Assembly (NCBI RefSeq): GCF_900637685.1
Contig: NZ_LR134388.1
Coordinates: forward strand, 3,623,001-3,687,000
Source of the DNA: Legionella sainthelensi
GTDB lineage: Bacteria > Pseudomonadota > Gammaproteobacteria > Legionellales > Legionellaceae
DNA: 64,000 bases
Direction: 5' to 3'
Shown: positions 18,590-27,632 of the stretch, piece after piece
Numbering within the stretch: position 1 is the stretch's first letter
How the letters are laid out: the number at the start of each line of letters is the position of its first letter
Translations under genes and position numbers: made by a program
Notes under the pieces: generated by a model
Seen by the model: only the letters and a program-made list of their open reading frames with translations
The model's database searches: none
What the model was told of the DNA's origin: nothing

Positions 18590-20320
18590 TTAACCTCTAC
18601 TTAAAGGGTTTCTAATTACAGAAAATAAATCTTGGCATTGGTTTTCATGGAATCGTGCTGTGAGTAAACATTTCTGGTGCCAAGGCTGCGTCAATAATTG
18701 TTGTCTATGCCAATGATGAATTCGCGGATCAGCGTCACTCCTAAACTCATCTAACACTTGTTCTAAAACTTGCCTTACTTTTTGCCAAAGAAAAGGCTTT
18801 GCAAGATGATGATCTACCGCTAAACACTGAATCCCATAAGCTAAATTACCAAGTAAATTGCTATCAATGAATTTATTGGTTAATGCGGCAAGCTCAGGAC
18901 GAATGATTGTTGAATCAGGATGAAGTGAGGGTTTACTCACCTTGTCATAAAGTGAATGACTGCAAATTTTAACACCGCTTAAATCGCGGATCACAAGGCC
19001 TGAAGGGCGATTCGCTTGAAAAATAACCAAGGTATTTTGTTGATGGGCTTCAAAGACAATCCCATAACATAATGATAAATGCAGTTGGCTTGCCAAAACA
19101 CAACGACAATAGTCCAAAAAATAATCCACTGGATTGCCATGGCTAAGTGCTATAAGTTCACTCAATAACGATTTTTTGCTTAGTGGAGACCGTTTAAAAA
19201 GAGCTGCCAGAGGTATAAGCTTCTGGTTTAATCTAATCCATTGCAAAGGATTTTCACGTACTATAAGCGCCAAATGCTTCTTTTCATCATCCGGGATTGA
19301 TGGATCAGAGGTATTAATCCCCGCGAAATCACGGGCTAAAAATAATTGTCCTTTATAGTACTGATTTTGCGCGAGTAATTCGTTAATCCATTGTGAGAGT
19401 ATGGCGGAGTTACTCACAGAGGCAGGAGAAACAGTACATAAAGAGGATGTAACCTGCACACCAACAGCTAATTTAAGATGAGGACCATGTTTTGTTAATG
19501 GCATCATGGTACGAAACGACATAGAAGGTTTTGTGGGTTGATATACAGAATTGACCACAAACTGATGTGTATCAAGCAAAGGTTTAGCAAGCATTTTTAA
19601 TTTATTTTTCCATTGCCAAGGGTGTATTGGAAATGGATAATAATCTTCGGGATTTAATTGTTTTGATCGAAGCGCATCACTCCATAAACCGTATTCCTTG
19701 GGAAAATGATTGCTAAATATCCAATGAAAAGCTGTCTTTGTCGTAGAGGTATATGCACGTGAATAATGAACTGCAGCCCAACATATATTCACTTCAGAAT
19801 TAAATTCGGGAGAATACTGCAGAACCTCTTTGCGATTGAACCCTATTTTGGCACGGAAATTAGGATGAGAGGGATGCCCAATGCACCCCCATTGTTCTAA
19901 AAAATGAAGTATCTGTTGCTGATTAAAATGTTCGATTAACCAAGACCACAAATTTGTATGTCTTTTTGCATGCTGCTTAATCCCTTTATCCCATTGATGT
20001 TGGTAAGCAAGAGCTAGAGCCTGATTCGCAATACTTTCATTTAATTCTTCGTATAATAAATGCCAATGTTTCGCATAGTTTTTTTGATTTGCCGAACAAA
20101 TCTGTAGAAAATCAAGATAAGACATAATCGATTGACATGTTATTTTTTTATCAATTAGTCCTTCTAAAAAAGCTACTCTTTGTAACCGCTTAAAACACTG
20201 CTGATAAGAAACAAGTAGGAAACGACCCATTTGCCTGGACGATAAAGAAAGACCGGTCTCTAATAATAATGAATGTAATTGGTAGCGTAACTCATCAAAA
20301 TGAGAATTAGATAAAATCAT
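18590..20320 (-). CDS. IucA/IucC-type NRPS-independent siderophore synthetase (FrgA/LbtA-like)
   Basis: The 576-residue product belongs to the IucA/IucC superfamily, which condenses carboxylic acids such as citrate with amines or alcohols using ATP. Visible landmarks are FPIHPWQWKN (~residue 236), PTKPSMSFRTMMPLT, HLKLAVGVQVTSSLCTVSP, FLARDFAGIN and the C-terminal FerIC-like part with FEAHQQNTLVIF and GLVIRDLSGV. Legionella pneumophila has two such genes, frgA and lbtA (legiobactin); which one this matches cannot be decided, and no export or receptor partner adjoins it. Two strong Fur boxes lie 80-130 bp upstream, so iron repression is very likely. Confidence 0.9.
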   Translation of the reverse strand: MILSNSHFDELRYQLHSLLLETGLSLSSRQMGRFLLVSYQQCFKRLQRVAFLEGLIDKKITCQSIMSYLDFLQICSANQKNYAKHWHLLYEELNESIANQALALAYQHQWDKGIKQHAKRHTNLWSWLIEHFNQQQILHFLEQWGCIGHPSHPNFRAKIGFNRKEVLQYSPEFNSEVNICWAAVHYSRAYTSTTKTAFHWIFSNHFPKEYGLWSDALRSKQLNPEDYYPFPIHPWQWKNKLKMLAKPLLDTHQFVVNSVYQPTKPSMSFRTMMPLTKHGPHLKLAVGVQVTSSLCTVSPASVSNSAILSQWINELLAQNQYYKGQLFLARDFAGINTSDPSIPDDEKKHLALIVRENPLQWIRLNQKLIPLAALFKRSPLSKKSLLSELIALSHGNPVDYFLDYCRCVLASQLHLSLCYGIVFEAHQQNTLVIFQANRPSGLVIRDLSGVKICSHSLYDKVSKPSLHPDSTIIRPELAALTNKFIDSNLLGNLAYGIQCLAVDHHLAKPFLWQKVRQVLEQVLDEFRSDADPRIHHWHRQQLLTQPWHQKCLLTARFHENQCQDLFSVIRNPLSRG

Positions 20321-20401
20321 AGATACACCATCCTTCCATTTGTTTGCTGTTTCAGTTGTTATTCATCAAAATGAATGGCTCTTTGCCATACTGACGGACT
20401 T

Positions 20402-20449
20402 AAATGAGAATCATTATCATTAGAATATAAACGATAATGATTCTCATTT
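20402..20449. promoter_or_regulatory. inverted pair of Fur boxes
   Basis: AAATGAGAATCATTATC (20402-20418) and GATAATGATTCTCATTT (20433-20449) are perfect 17-bp inverted repeats separated by 14 bp. Each matches the Fur consensus GATAATGATAATCATTATC over most of its length. They lie upstream of the siderophore synthetase start at 20320. Confidence 0.9.
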
Positions 20450-20646
20450 GCAACAAAAGAACCTATTTTTATTTACAACACGGATAAAAAAAACTGGAAA
20501 ACAAAATAAGAGGGCAACTCGAAAAAATTATCTTTATCCATGTTTGTTGGGAGCTAAATTGAAATTTAAGGGATATTATCGATATTTATGGCATAAAACC
20601 GGATGCCTTATGCCGAGTTAGAAAAAGATGAAGCTTCATTGTTTGA

Positions 20647-20670
20647 TTAGGGTCTGTCAACAGACCCTAA
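20647..20670. terminator. hairpin at the end of the 158-aa gene
   Basis: TTAGGGTCTG (20647-20656), loop TCAA, CAGACCCTAA (20661-20670) is a perfect 10-bp stem overlapping the stop codon of the minus-strand gene. T-rich tail is poor on that strand. Confidence 0.5.
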
Positions 20671-21143
20671 GCACTCTTTTCAAAACGTTTCATCTTCGAC
20701 CAATCTGGATAGGTAAGCTCCCAGACGCGATAAAGCTTATTCTTTTTATATTCAGCAATTAAAATAACTTCGATTTCTCGTTCAGATTCATTAGGCTTTT
20801 TAGTCGCAATAAACAATCGCCCAGCAACTTTATTCCTTTGTTCTACAAACGATTTCTCATCATATCGAATTTTGTATTGAATAGGCGTTTTATAGATTGC
20901 CTGATGAAGTTGCAGAAACTCCTGGTACTCCATGGTATTTCCATTAGAGTATAATTTAAAACCCTTGTCGTAATATAAAGGAATTGCTTTATCATTTTTT
21001 GCTACAGTAACTTGAGCAAACATTTCTTTTAATAACGAAATGTAATGGGAGGATTGCCCTGCAAACGTAATCCCGGGCAACAATTGCAATATAAAAAAAC
21101 AAATACCACAAAAAAAACTAAGCATGTTTTTTTTCATATTCAA
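20667..21143 (-). CDS. exported NTF2/SnoaL-like small protein
   Basis: 158 residues with a signal peptide (KKNMLSFFCGICFFILQLLPGITFAGQ). The mature ~130 residues show the alternation of an NTF2-like cone: helix SHYISLLKEMFAQV, YYDKGFKLYSNGNTMEYQEFLQLHQAIY, then strands with KIRYDEKSF, KVAGRLFIATKK, IEVILIAEYKKNKLYRVWELTYPDW. The pattern of a SnoaL-type domain ending in a strand with W-E-L is convincing, but no ligand or catalytic residue can be assigned. Periplasmic location is inferred. The start has AAGAGTTTG upstream, a weak ribosome site. Confidence 0.7.
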   Translation of the reverse strand: MNMKKNMLSFFCGICFFILQLLPGITFAGQSSHYISLLKEMFAQVTVAKNDKAIPLYYDKGFKLYSNGNTMEYQEFLQLHQAIYKTPIQYKIRYDEKSFVEQRNKVAGRLFIATKKPNESEREIEVILIAEYKKNKLYRVWELTYPDWSKMKRFEKSA

Positions 21144-21282
21144 ACTCTTATTAGTCCTTCTAACATTCGATTATAACCTATAGCATTCATAAGACAACGA
21201 TTATAGAAGGTCATATCGAATCACTAGTTTGGCATTAATTTATCAGGTCATGAGTCAAAATAAAGCGCTATCTTAGCAGCAG

Positions 21283-21348
21283 CTTAACAATCGATTAACA
21301 CTTTCTTAACTATTGCTTAACAATTCCTTAACATTTGTCTGTCATAAT
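21283..21348 (+). promoter_or_regulatory. five TTAAC repeats in exact 11-bp phase, with -10 box
   Basis: TTAAC[AT] occurs at 21284, 21295, 21306, 21317 and 21328, always 11 bp apart and mostly preceded by C. CATAAT (21343-21348) follows the last unit after the same 7-bp gap as at the 13.78 kb site. The 11-bp phase and CTTAA core match the tandem PmrA box (cTTAATatT-N2-cTTAATatT) with C for T at position 6. It is probably the binding site of an OmpR-type regulator that controls the coiled-coil gene at 21498. Confidence 0.6.
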
Positions 21349-21497
21349 GCCCTCAATTTTAAACCTAAAATTTAAAAGGAGGCCTATCACTGATACAGCA
21401 AATATTGCGTCTTATCAGGTGAACACATCCTGAGCAATCGCTTCAAAAATTAGTATTTAATTCGTTAATTAATATTATTACTGAGGAGTCACGAGTC

Positions 21498-23249
21498 ATG
21501 GCGTTATCAGAAGTCGTTATCAATGATATAGTTCAATCTCAAACAAAAGCAGTCATTAGCGAATCCAATTACCACCTTCTTCGGCAATACCTGCTAGAAA
21601 GAAAACCCCTATTAAGAATACTTAATCCAATTAGCTCTTTACTGTTCGAACACTGTAACTCCGATAAACAAGCAATGATAAATTACTTAACTCAACGTGC
21701 CTGTGAATCGCAAATAAATCATGATTCTCAAGAAGCCATAAACGATGAACGAGAACAAGAAAATGAACATGCACTAAAAATCAATTACGAAAGAGAGTTA
21801 TATGATTTACAAAATACACTTCAACAACTTGAAACAAAATGCGCGCAACAAGAGCACTACTATAACCAAATAAATAGACAATATAATGAATTTAAAATAA
21901 GTATTTCCCGAGTTAATAGCAATCTTGAGAGACTCCGTAATGAGCGTCAAATACGATACCCCGAGGGTAACATTCATGCTCACACCCCAATGACGGTAGC
22001 ATTACAGGATCAACAAACTTGGGATAGACTTTTACAAGAGGAAAATAGATTAGTTGAAGAGCGTCAAAGACTGACTTATCTCTTTAATTCAAAAGAAAGC
22101 GAACGAACTAAAGAAGAACAAAACTTAACTCAGTATCTTCAAGAGAAAAAAGAATCAGAAAGACGTTATCAGGAAATAAAGCATCAAATGGAGATTGTTT
22201 TCCCTGAAAATGAACAACAACGTCACCTAAGAAACGAAGAGCGTCTCGCCAGAAACAGAGCCCGAAATACCTATGATCCTCATCTTCAACAATTATCTCC
22301 TGAAAGCATTGAGGCATTGAAACAACAAATCGAAAGCCAAGCCCGTGAATTAGATAATCAACGGACCCAATTAATGAGTGAAGCAACGGAAATGAGTTAT
22401 AAGACTTATTTAACTCAACTGGAATTAGCATTAGAACACTCTGAAAACAGCCCGCAGATCATGTTTAATGAGCAAACCGCATTAAAGATGATTGTAGGCA
22501 TGATGAAAAATCTAACAGAGATGGCAGGAAAAGAAAAAGGATTGATAAACTCATTGGATGAAGAGCAAAATAAACTACGCTCATTACAAAAAAGCCTTCT
22601 GGAATGCACACGACAACTACAAAACCATCTTACCTCTAAGCCTCATCTGGTCAAACAAAATAAAGAACTTACTGAAGAAAACGAACGTTTGCAGTTAAAA
22701 GGCGAAGCAGCAGCAAGTTACAAAAAAAGTGCACTTTATGTCTCCCTTTTTAGTATGAGCAGCAGTCTAGTAAGTACTGGCATAGTAAGTGCGTTAATTA
22801 TTAGTCCTGTATTTTTTACTATTCCAGGAGCTCTGGCGATGCTATCACTTGTTGCTTTAGTAGTTGCCTTAGGATTTCAGTATCAAAAACATGTCAGTGA
22901 GACGCAAATGGAACAAAATAGCCAAGTTATGGAGAAAAATGATGTCCTGCTTATGAAAGATTGGAAAAAGGCTAATGAATTAAGCTTGACCACGATGGCG
23001 GAGCTAAATACCAAGATAGAAAAATCAGAAAAATATTTAGTTGAACTGGATCAAAAACTGAAAGAGCAGCAACATGTAATGAGTCTTGTATTAAATAAAG
23101 CGCAAAGCGTGTCGACATCTTACAGTGGAAATAGTACCTTCTTTGGTAACACAACTACAGGAAATGTCGTTTATTTACCCTCTGCTCCCTCTCAAGATGA
23201 ATTATTATACCCTCCTATCGAGGAAGGCACAGTACGTTATGGTTACTAA
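21498..23249 (+). CDS. coiled-coil putative effector with membrane hairpin
   Basis: 583 residues. Residues ~85-290 and 320-400 are long coiled coils rich in Glu, Gln, Arg and Leu (ENEHALKINYERELYDLQ, LLQEENRLVEERQRLTYLF). Two adjacent hydrophobic helices follow (SLVSTGIVSALIISPVFF and PGALAMLSLVALVVALGF, ~residues 420-460), then a third coiled coil and a polar tail with SAPSQDELL. This build, coiled coil plus hairpin plus acidic tail, is common among Dot/Icm effectors that sit on host membranes. The 11-bp-phased array upstream supports PmrA-like control. Start chosen at GAGGAG-TCACGAGTC-ATG. A strong AAAAGGAGG at 21374-21382 has no ATG near it. Confidence 0.75.
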   Translation: MALSEVVINDIVQSQTKAVISESNYHLLRQYLLERKPLLRILNPISSLLFEHCNSDKQAMINYLTQRACESQINHDSQEAINDEREQENEHALKINYERELYDLQNTLQQLETKCAQQEHYYNQINRQYNEFKISISRVNSNLERLRNERQIRYPEGNIHAHTPMTVALQDQQTWDRLLQEENRLVEERQRLTYLFNSKESERTKEEQNLTQYLQEKKESERRYQEIKHQMEIVFPENEQQRHLRNEERLARNRARNTYDPHLQQLSPESIEALKQQIESQARELDNQRTQLMSEATEMSYKTYLTQLELALEHSENSPQIMFNEQTALKMIVGMMKNLTEMAGKEKGLINSLDEEQNKLRSLQKSLLECTRQLQNHLTSKPHLVKQNKELTEENERLQLKGEAAASYKKSALYVSLFSMSSSLVSTGIVSALIISPVFFTIPGALAMLSLVALVVALGFQYQKHVSETQMEQNSQVMEKNDVLLMKDWKKANELSLTTMAELNTKIEKSEKYLVELDQKLKEQQHVMSLVLNKAQSVSTSYSGNSTFFGNTTTGNVVYLPSAPSQDELLYPPIEEGTVRYGY

Positions 23250-23290
23250 TCTGTAGGGACTAAAGTCTATTGATAATGTATTTTCTACCC

Positions 23291-23326
23291 GGATCGTTCA
23301 GCCGAACTCCTCAGGCTGAGTGATCC
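23291..23326. terminator. hairpin between convergent genes
   Basis: GGATCGTTCAGCC (23291-23303) pairs with GGCTGAGTGATCC (23314-23326) with two mismatches and a 10-nt loop, between the convergent coiled-coil and S9 peptidase genes. Confidence 0.55.
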
Positions 23327-23360
23327 ATATAATGATTTCTATTTAAAAATAAATCCTGTC

Positions 23361-25355
23361 TTATTTTACATAAAACCCTATCCAAGCGTTAATTCTTTGC
23401 AGACGATCCATTTCAAAATCGTACCTGTCCAATGAATGAGATTGTTGAGGATAAATAATGAGTTCCGTAGGTATATTTTGTGACCTTAACGCTTGATATA
23501 GCTGCTCAGAGCCGATGCAAGGTACATTAAAATCCATTCTGGCACACATAAATAATGTTGGTGTTTTAATTTGATTTGCCTTCATTAAAGGATAACTGAG
23601 CTTCATATACGTTTGAGGATTAGACCAGGGTTTTCCTAACTCTAATTCGTATTGAAGTGTATATTGATCTACCCCATAGTTTCCCCAAATATTGCCTGTA
23701 CCTGCACCACTAATCGCTGCCTTAAAACGGGTTGTGCTCGCAATAACATAATCAGTAAGCATAGCCCCATAACTCCAGCCTGCTACAACCAATTTATTGG
23801 GATCAACAATGCCTTGTTTTATTGCATAATCTACAGCAGCTAAAACGTCTTTCACGTCCAGATTGCCCCAATCAGCATAAATTGCTTTAGCAAAATTGAA
23901 CCCTCTTCCGGAACTTCCCCTTGGATTAGGGGCAATAACGACGTATCCCTGAGCAGCTAACCATTGCCATTCAAAATTAAACTCATGAGTAAATTGATCT
24001 ACAGGGCCACCATGTAAATTTAGAATACCAACATATCGATTTCCAGGTTTATAATGTGCAGGTTTTACCAATAAGCCTTCTATTCGAGTACCATCAAAAC
24101 TATCAAATTCAATGTCTTCAACGGGTGAAAAACGCACCTCTTGTAAAAGCTTTTGATTATGGTGAGTTAGTTGTCTCAGTCCATTTTTTTCAAGGGCAAA
24201 CAACTCGCTTGGATGTTGATCATCAGAAGAAACAACTACTATTCGTTGATGTGCTACCGAAAAAAACTCATCAACACGAGGACCTTGAGTTAATCTTCGT
24301 ACTGTACCCGTTTGAACATCAACTGCACCAAGATGAATATTTCTGCTTGTTTCCATTAATACATAAATTATTTTACCATCCTCAGACCATTGTGGGTCAG
24401 TAACCCACAGATCGTGAGGTCCTACAACTCGCTCCTGTCCAGTAGCAACATCAACGACAGCTAATTGGGTAGGAGCGTAGTCATAATACATTGCTTGAGA
24501 ATTAGCACTGCGTATATATGCTATTTGAGAATTATCCGAACTCCATGCAGGAACAGACTCCCATTCTTGATCCAGATCTGTTCCGGGAAAATGAGTGAGT
24601 TGTTTGGCCTTACTTCCCGAAATTGGATTTATTAAATAGATATCTGAATTGAAATTTCTATCGGGATCTTTTCCTCGTTTAGTGACGAAAGCAATATATT
24701 TGCCATCAGCAGACCAAGCAGGAGCCCATTCATCATAAGGCCCAGAGGTTAGCAACTCTGTTTGCTTCTTTTCGATTGATATACGATACAGGTGACTTCT
24801 ATCTGAACCTAAATAACCTTCTTCATCTTTTTTAAATACATATCGGGTAATAACCAAAGGTTCATTTTCTGATTGGCTTTCATCCTTTGCTTTGCTCGCA
24901 ATAAATACAATATTTTTAGAGTCGGGAGCCCAAACAAAATCACTAATGTCATAGTGCGTATTGGTTAACCGATGCACTTTTCCACTTCGTATGGAAAATA
25001 ATTTCAATATTGACGTTTTATCATCCCCACTTTCAGATAAGAAAGCAATCCAGTGGCCATCAGGGCTCCATTTAGGAGCGTAATTGCTGCTATTCTTACT
25101 GTGTGTGAGCTGTTTGGCTACCGTACCATCATAGGATACAAGCCAAATATTCTTAATCCCCTCTGTCTTACTCTTACCCTCCTCTACACTATAAACCACC
25201 CAATCTCCGTTTTGCGAGAGATTGGGCTCCGTGATCGTCTTGATCCGCAAAAAGTCATTTAAAATAGGAGCTCTTTGGGCAAAAACCATCTCTTCACAAC
25301 AAGATAAAGAGAGAAATAAGAGAATAACCTGTGTATAGAAATGGTGTTTCTTCAT
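23361..25355 (-). CDS. S9 prolyl oligopeptidase-family serine peptidase, exported
   Basis: The likely start is 25355, giving a signal peptide (MKKHHFYTQVILLFLSLSCC...VFAQ); an in-frame ATG at 25439 would add 28 residues. The N-terminal ~400 residues hold WD40/PD40-type propeller repeats (APKWSPDGHWIAFLSES, APAWSADGKYIAFVTKR, DPQWSEDGKIIYVLME). The C-terminal alpha/beta hydrolase has GWSYGAMLT (nucleophile Ser), CARMDFNVP (Asp) and QQSHSLDRY (His), preceded by LNLHGGPVDQ, the oxyanion strand. It should cleave peptides as a dipeptidyl or acylaminoacyl peptidase in the periplasm or outside the cell. Single gene, divergent from a lipase. Confidence 0.9.
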   Translation of the reverse strand: MKKHHFYTQVILLFLSLSCCEEMVFAQRAPILNDFLRIKTITEPNLSQNGDWVVYSVEEGKSKTEGIKNIWLVSYDGTVAKQLTHSKNSSNYAPKWSPDGHWIAFLSESGDDKTSILKLFSIRSGKVHRLTNTHYDISDFVWAPDSKNIVFIASKAKDESQSENEPLVITRYVFKKDEEGYLGSDRSHLYRISIEKKQTELLTSGPYDEWAPAWSADGKYIAFVTKRGKDPDRNFNSDIYLINPISGSKAKQLTHFPGTDLDQEWESVPAWSSDNSQIAYIRSANSQAMYYDYAPTQLAVVDVATGQERVVGPHDLWVTDPQWSEDGKIIYVLMETSRNIHLGAVDVQTGTVRRLTQGPRVDEFFSVAHQRIVVVSSDDQHPSELFALEKNGLRQLTHHNQKLLQEVRFSPVEDIEFDSFDGTRIEGLLVKPAHYKPGNRYVGILNLHGGPVDQFTHEFNFEWQWLAAQGYVVIAPNPRGSSGRGFNFAKAIYADWGNLDVKDVLAAVDYAIKQGIVDPNKLVVAGWSYGAMLTDYVIASTTRFKAAISGAGTGNIWGNYGVDQYTLQYELELGKPWSNPQTYMKLSYPLMKANQIKTPTLFMCARMDFNVPCIGSEQLYQALRSQNIPTELIIYPQQSHSLDRYDFEMDRLQRINAWIGFYVK

Positions 25356-25439
25356 GTTAATTAGGTTATTTTTGAGGTAGTTAATACTTAGTGTAGCTAT
25401 GCTCTTGAAAAATACAAACCAAGAGTATTTCTGTTTCAT

Positions 25440-25758
25440 GTACCGATATCTGCACTTTGAGAAATTTCTTACACGAATTTGAGATAATATAGGGATGACA
25501 ATTTATAATGATTTGTTATGATTACAACAACGAGGAATGACAGTGGATGTCTTAAAGGGAATTACTAGCATTATGGATAATGCTTTGCCACATGGATGTG
25601 GTTACTCTCCTCGTAAAGTCACTTGAATCTTTATCTGTTTTTCTCGGGAAATACAGGAATTTTTCTCTTCAAAATACCTTCTTTATGAACAATTAATTAA
25701 TTGATATTTAAGTAAAAATTAAATAAAATTTTATGTTGTCTTCTTTTATAAAAGTCAC
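25440..25758. other. divergent region with two adjacent palindromes
   Basis: AGCATTATGGATAATGCT (25567-25584) and CCACATGGATGTGG (25588-25601) are both perfect palindromes around a central GG and sit 3 bp apart. They overlap a short 29-codon frame starting at 25536 (MTVDVLKGI...), which I do not trust as a gene. The rest is AT-rich promoter sequence for the peptidase and lipase genes. Confidence 0.4.
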
Positions 25759-26961
25759 ATGACCATGTTCACTTTAAGAAAAATAATGTTCTTCCTCTTA
25801 TGTTTCTTTTTAAACACCGTTGCCTACAGTCAGTCCCTAGAAAATGAAAAACCAATCTTGGTTAGTTATGTTCCTATAGGTAAGCTCTCCAAAGATATCG
25901 CCCAAATAGCATTAAATAAAACGCTTCCTCTTGATGCATTTACAGCAAATTACGATGTGTCTCTTTATAAAATTCATTATCAAACTCCTGCACCAGATGG
26001 CCACATCACCATTGCCTCGGGTTTAGTTGCCGTACCTTCAACAAAGGTTAAGACAGGAATTGTCAGCTATCAACATGGAACTCGTTTTAATCGTGAAGAA
26101 GTTCCTTCTAGAATGAAGGAAGGAGACTACATTTATCCCGCCTTGTTTGCCAGTCATGGCGGATATTTGACTGTGATGCCTGATTACCTTGGCCTGGGAG
26201 ATAATGAATTAGTGTTACATCCTTATGTACAATATGAGACATTAGCCAGTAGTAGTGTGGATATGCTTTTAGCTGCTAAAGAGTTTGCAAAAAAAATAAA
26301 TTTTGAAACCAATGATAAGCTTTATATTGCTGGTTATTCAGAAGGAGGCTTTTCTTCTTTAGTCATGTTTGAGTCACTTGCGACGCAGCACTCAAAACTT
26401 CCAATTACCGCTGTTGCCTTAGGTTCATCACCCTATGACTGGGATGAGACAATGAAATTTATTATGCTCAATCCTGGGCCAAGAGCAACCGCATACTTAG
26501 CTTATTTTTTCTATTCGCTACAAACCTACAAAAACTATTGGACTGATTTAAGTCAAATATTTATCAGCCCTTATAATGCCATCATCCCTGAATTATTTGA
26601 TGGATTGCATTCCAATGATGAGATACTTAATGCTTTACCTCAAAATCCCGCCTTAATTTTTCAAGCAGAATTCTTTTATGCCATTTTAAATCATACTGAA
26701 AACAATTCCGAGAAACTGAAGCACTATTTCAATCATTATGATTTTATTCCAACAGCACCTTTATTACTTGTTGGCACAAAAGGAGATAAAGATGTGCCTT
26801 ATCATGGAGCAGAAATAGCCTATACCCAGTTTGGACAACACAACAGCCCTGTCTTTATTAAATCTGTTAGTGACTCTCTCGATCATAAAGAAGCCGCACC
26901 TTATGTCTTGTCTGAGATGATCCAGTTTTTTAAACAATATCCCAATCAGGAAGCAGCCTAA
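25759..26961 (+). CDS. exported secretory-lipase-like alpha/beta hydrolase
   Basis: 400 residues with a signal peptide (KIMFFLLCFFLNTVAYSQS). The core resembles the LIP/secretory lipase family: SYQHGTRFNREEVPSR, then VMPDYLGLGDNELVLHPYVQ, the nucleophile elbow AGYSEGGFSSL (Ser about residue 196), GTKGDKDVPYHGAE (Asp) and SDSLDHKEAAPYV (His). All three triad members are visible. It probably hydrolyses lipid or other carboxyl esters in the periplasm or after type II secretion. The start at 25759 has little ribosome site; ATG at 25765 is equally possible and does not affect the signal peptide. Confidence 0.85.
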   Translation: MTMFTLRKIMFFLLCFFLNTVAYSQSLENEKPILVSYVPIGKLSKDIAQIALNKTLPLDAFTANYDVSLYKIHYQTPAPDGHITIASGLVAVPSTKVKTGIVSYQHGTRFNREEVPSRMKEGDYIYPALFASHGGYLTVMPDYLGLGDNELVLHPYVQYETLASSSVDMLLAAKEFAKKINFETNDKLYIAGYSEGGFSSLVMFESLATQHSKLPITAVALGSSPYDWDETMKFIMLNPGPRATAYLAYFFYSLQTYKNYWTDLSQIFISPYNAIIPELFDGLHSNDEILNALPQNPALIFQAEFFYAILNHTENNSEKLKHYFNHYDFIPTAPLLLVGTKGDKDVPYHGAEIAYTQFGQHNSPVFIKSVSDSLDHKEAAPYVLSEMIQFFKQYPNQEAA

Positions 26962-27240
26962 AACTTACTGCCATTGAGTTAAGTACTGACTCTTAAATCC
27001 TAGAGTCGCAAGATAAATTCTTTAACTGAGTGGCAAGGAGCATAGTGCTGAATCTATAGAAGAATTCATCGATACAATCTAACTTCTCAATTGGACTAAA
27101 AAATTGGTGCTTATAAAAATAAAAAAAGAATTCTTTAACTTAAGTGAACTTCACATTATTATTTCTACAGTAAAACTGCTCTACAATAATAGCAGCACAA
27201 TTAATATGAGCTCATTTCATCTCATTCTAGGAATTCTTTT

Positions 27241-27603
27241 ATGAAAAAAATATTCTTTTCTGCCCTTCTGCTTATGACCTTAAGCCTGTTAACAGGGTGC
27301 TGGACGGTACAAAAAGGGCAAAAATCAGGAATTATTGTTAAGGTTGCAAAAGAAGGTAAATTTTGGGGAACCTATGAAGGAGAAATGATCTTGGGTGGTC
27401 TAGAAAATGCCACTGGCGCAAGTGGCCGTGCTTTTCATTTTACACTGGGCCAATTTAACACCGATCTGGTAAAACAAGCCGATTTTGCCATGGAGAACAA
27501 TAAACATGTAATTATTAGCTATCATTGTGACGCCTATACTCTCCCATGGAGTGGTGAGACTAAGTGTTTTATCAGTAAAATTGATATATTACCTGAAAAA
27601 TAG
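27241..27603 (+). CDS. small lipoprotein
   Basis: 120 residues with a textbook lipoprotein signal: MKKIFFSALLLMTLSLLTGC, lipobox LTGC with Cys20. The mature part starts WTVQKGQKSGIIVKVAKEG and looks like a small beta-rich domain with Cys residues in YHCDAY and ETKCFI that could pair. I do not recognise the family, though the opening GxKxGxIVKVAKEGxFWGTYEGE recurs in hypothetical lipoproteins. AGGA 9 bp upstream supports the start. Confidence 0.75.
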   Translation: MKKIFFSALLLMTLSLLTGCWTVQKGQKSGIIVKVAKEGKFWGTYEGEMILGGLENATGASGRAFHFTLGQFNTDLVKQADFAMENNKHVIISYHCDAYTLPWSGETKCFISKIDILPEK

Positions 27604-27632
27604 ATAATTATGCGTTAAAGCATCATTTTGTC

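Noticed and set aside
21374..21420. Possible leader peptide after AAAAGGAGG (CTG start, 10 codons)
   Set aside because: Only a CTG start and 10 codons; cannot be supported.
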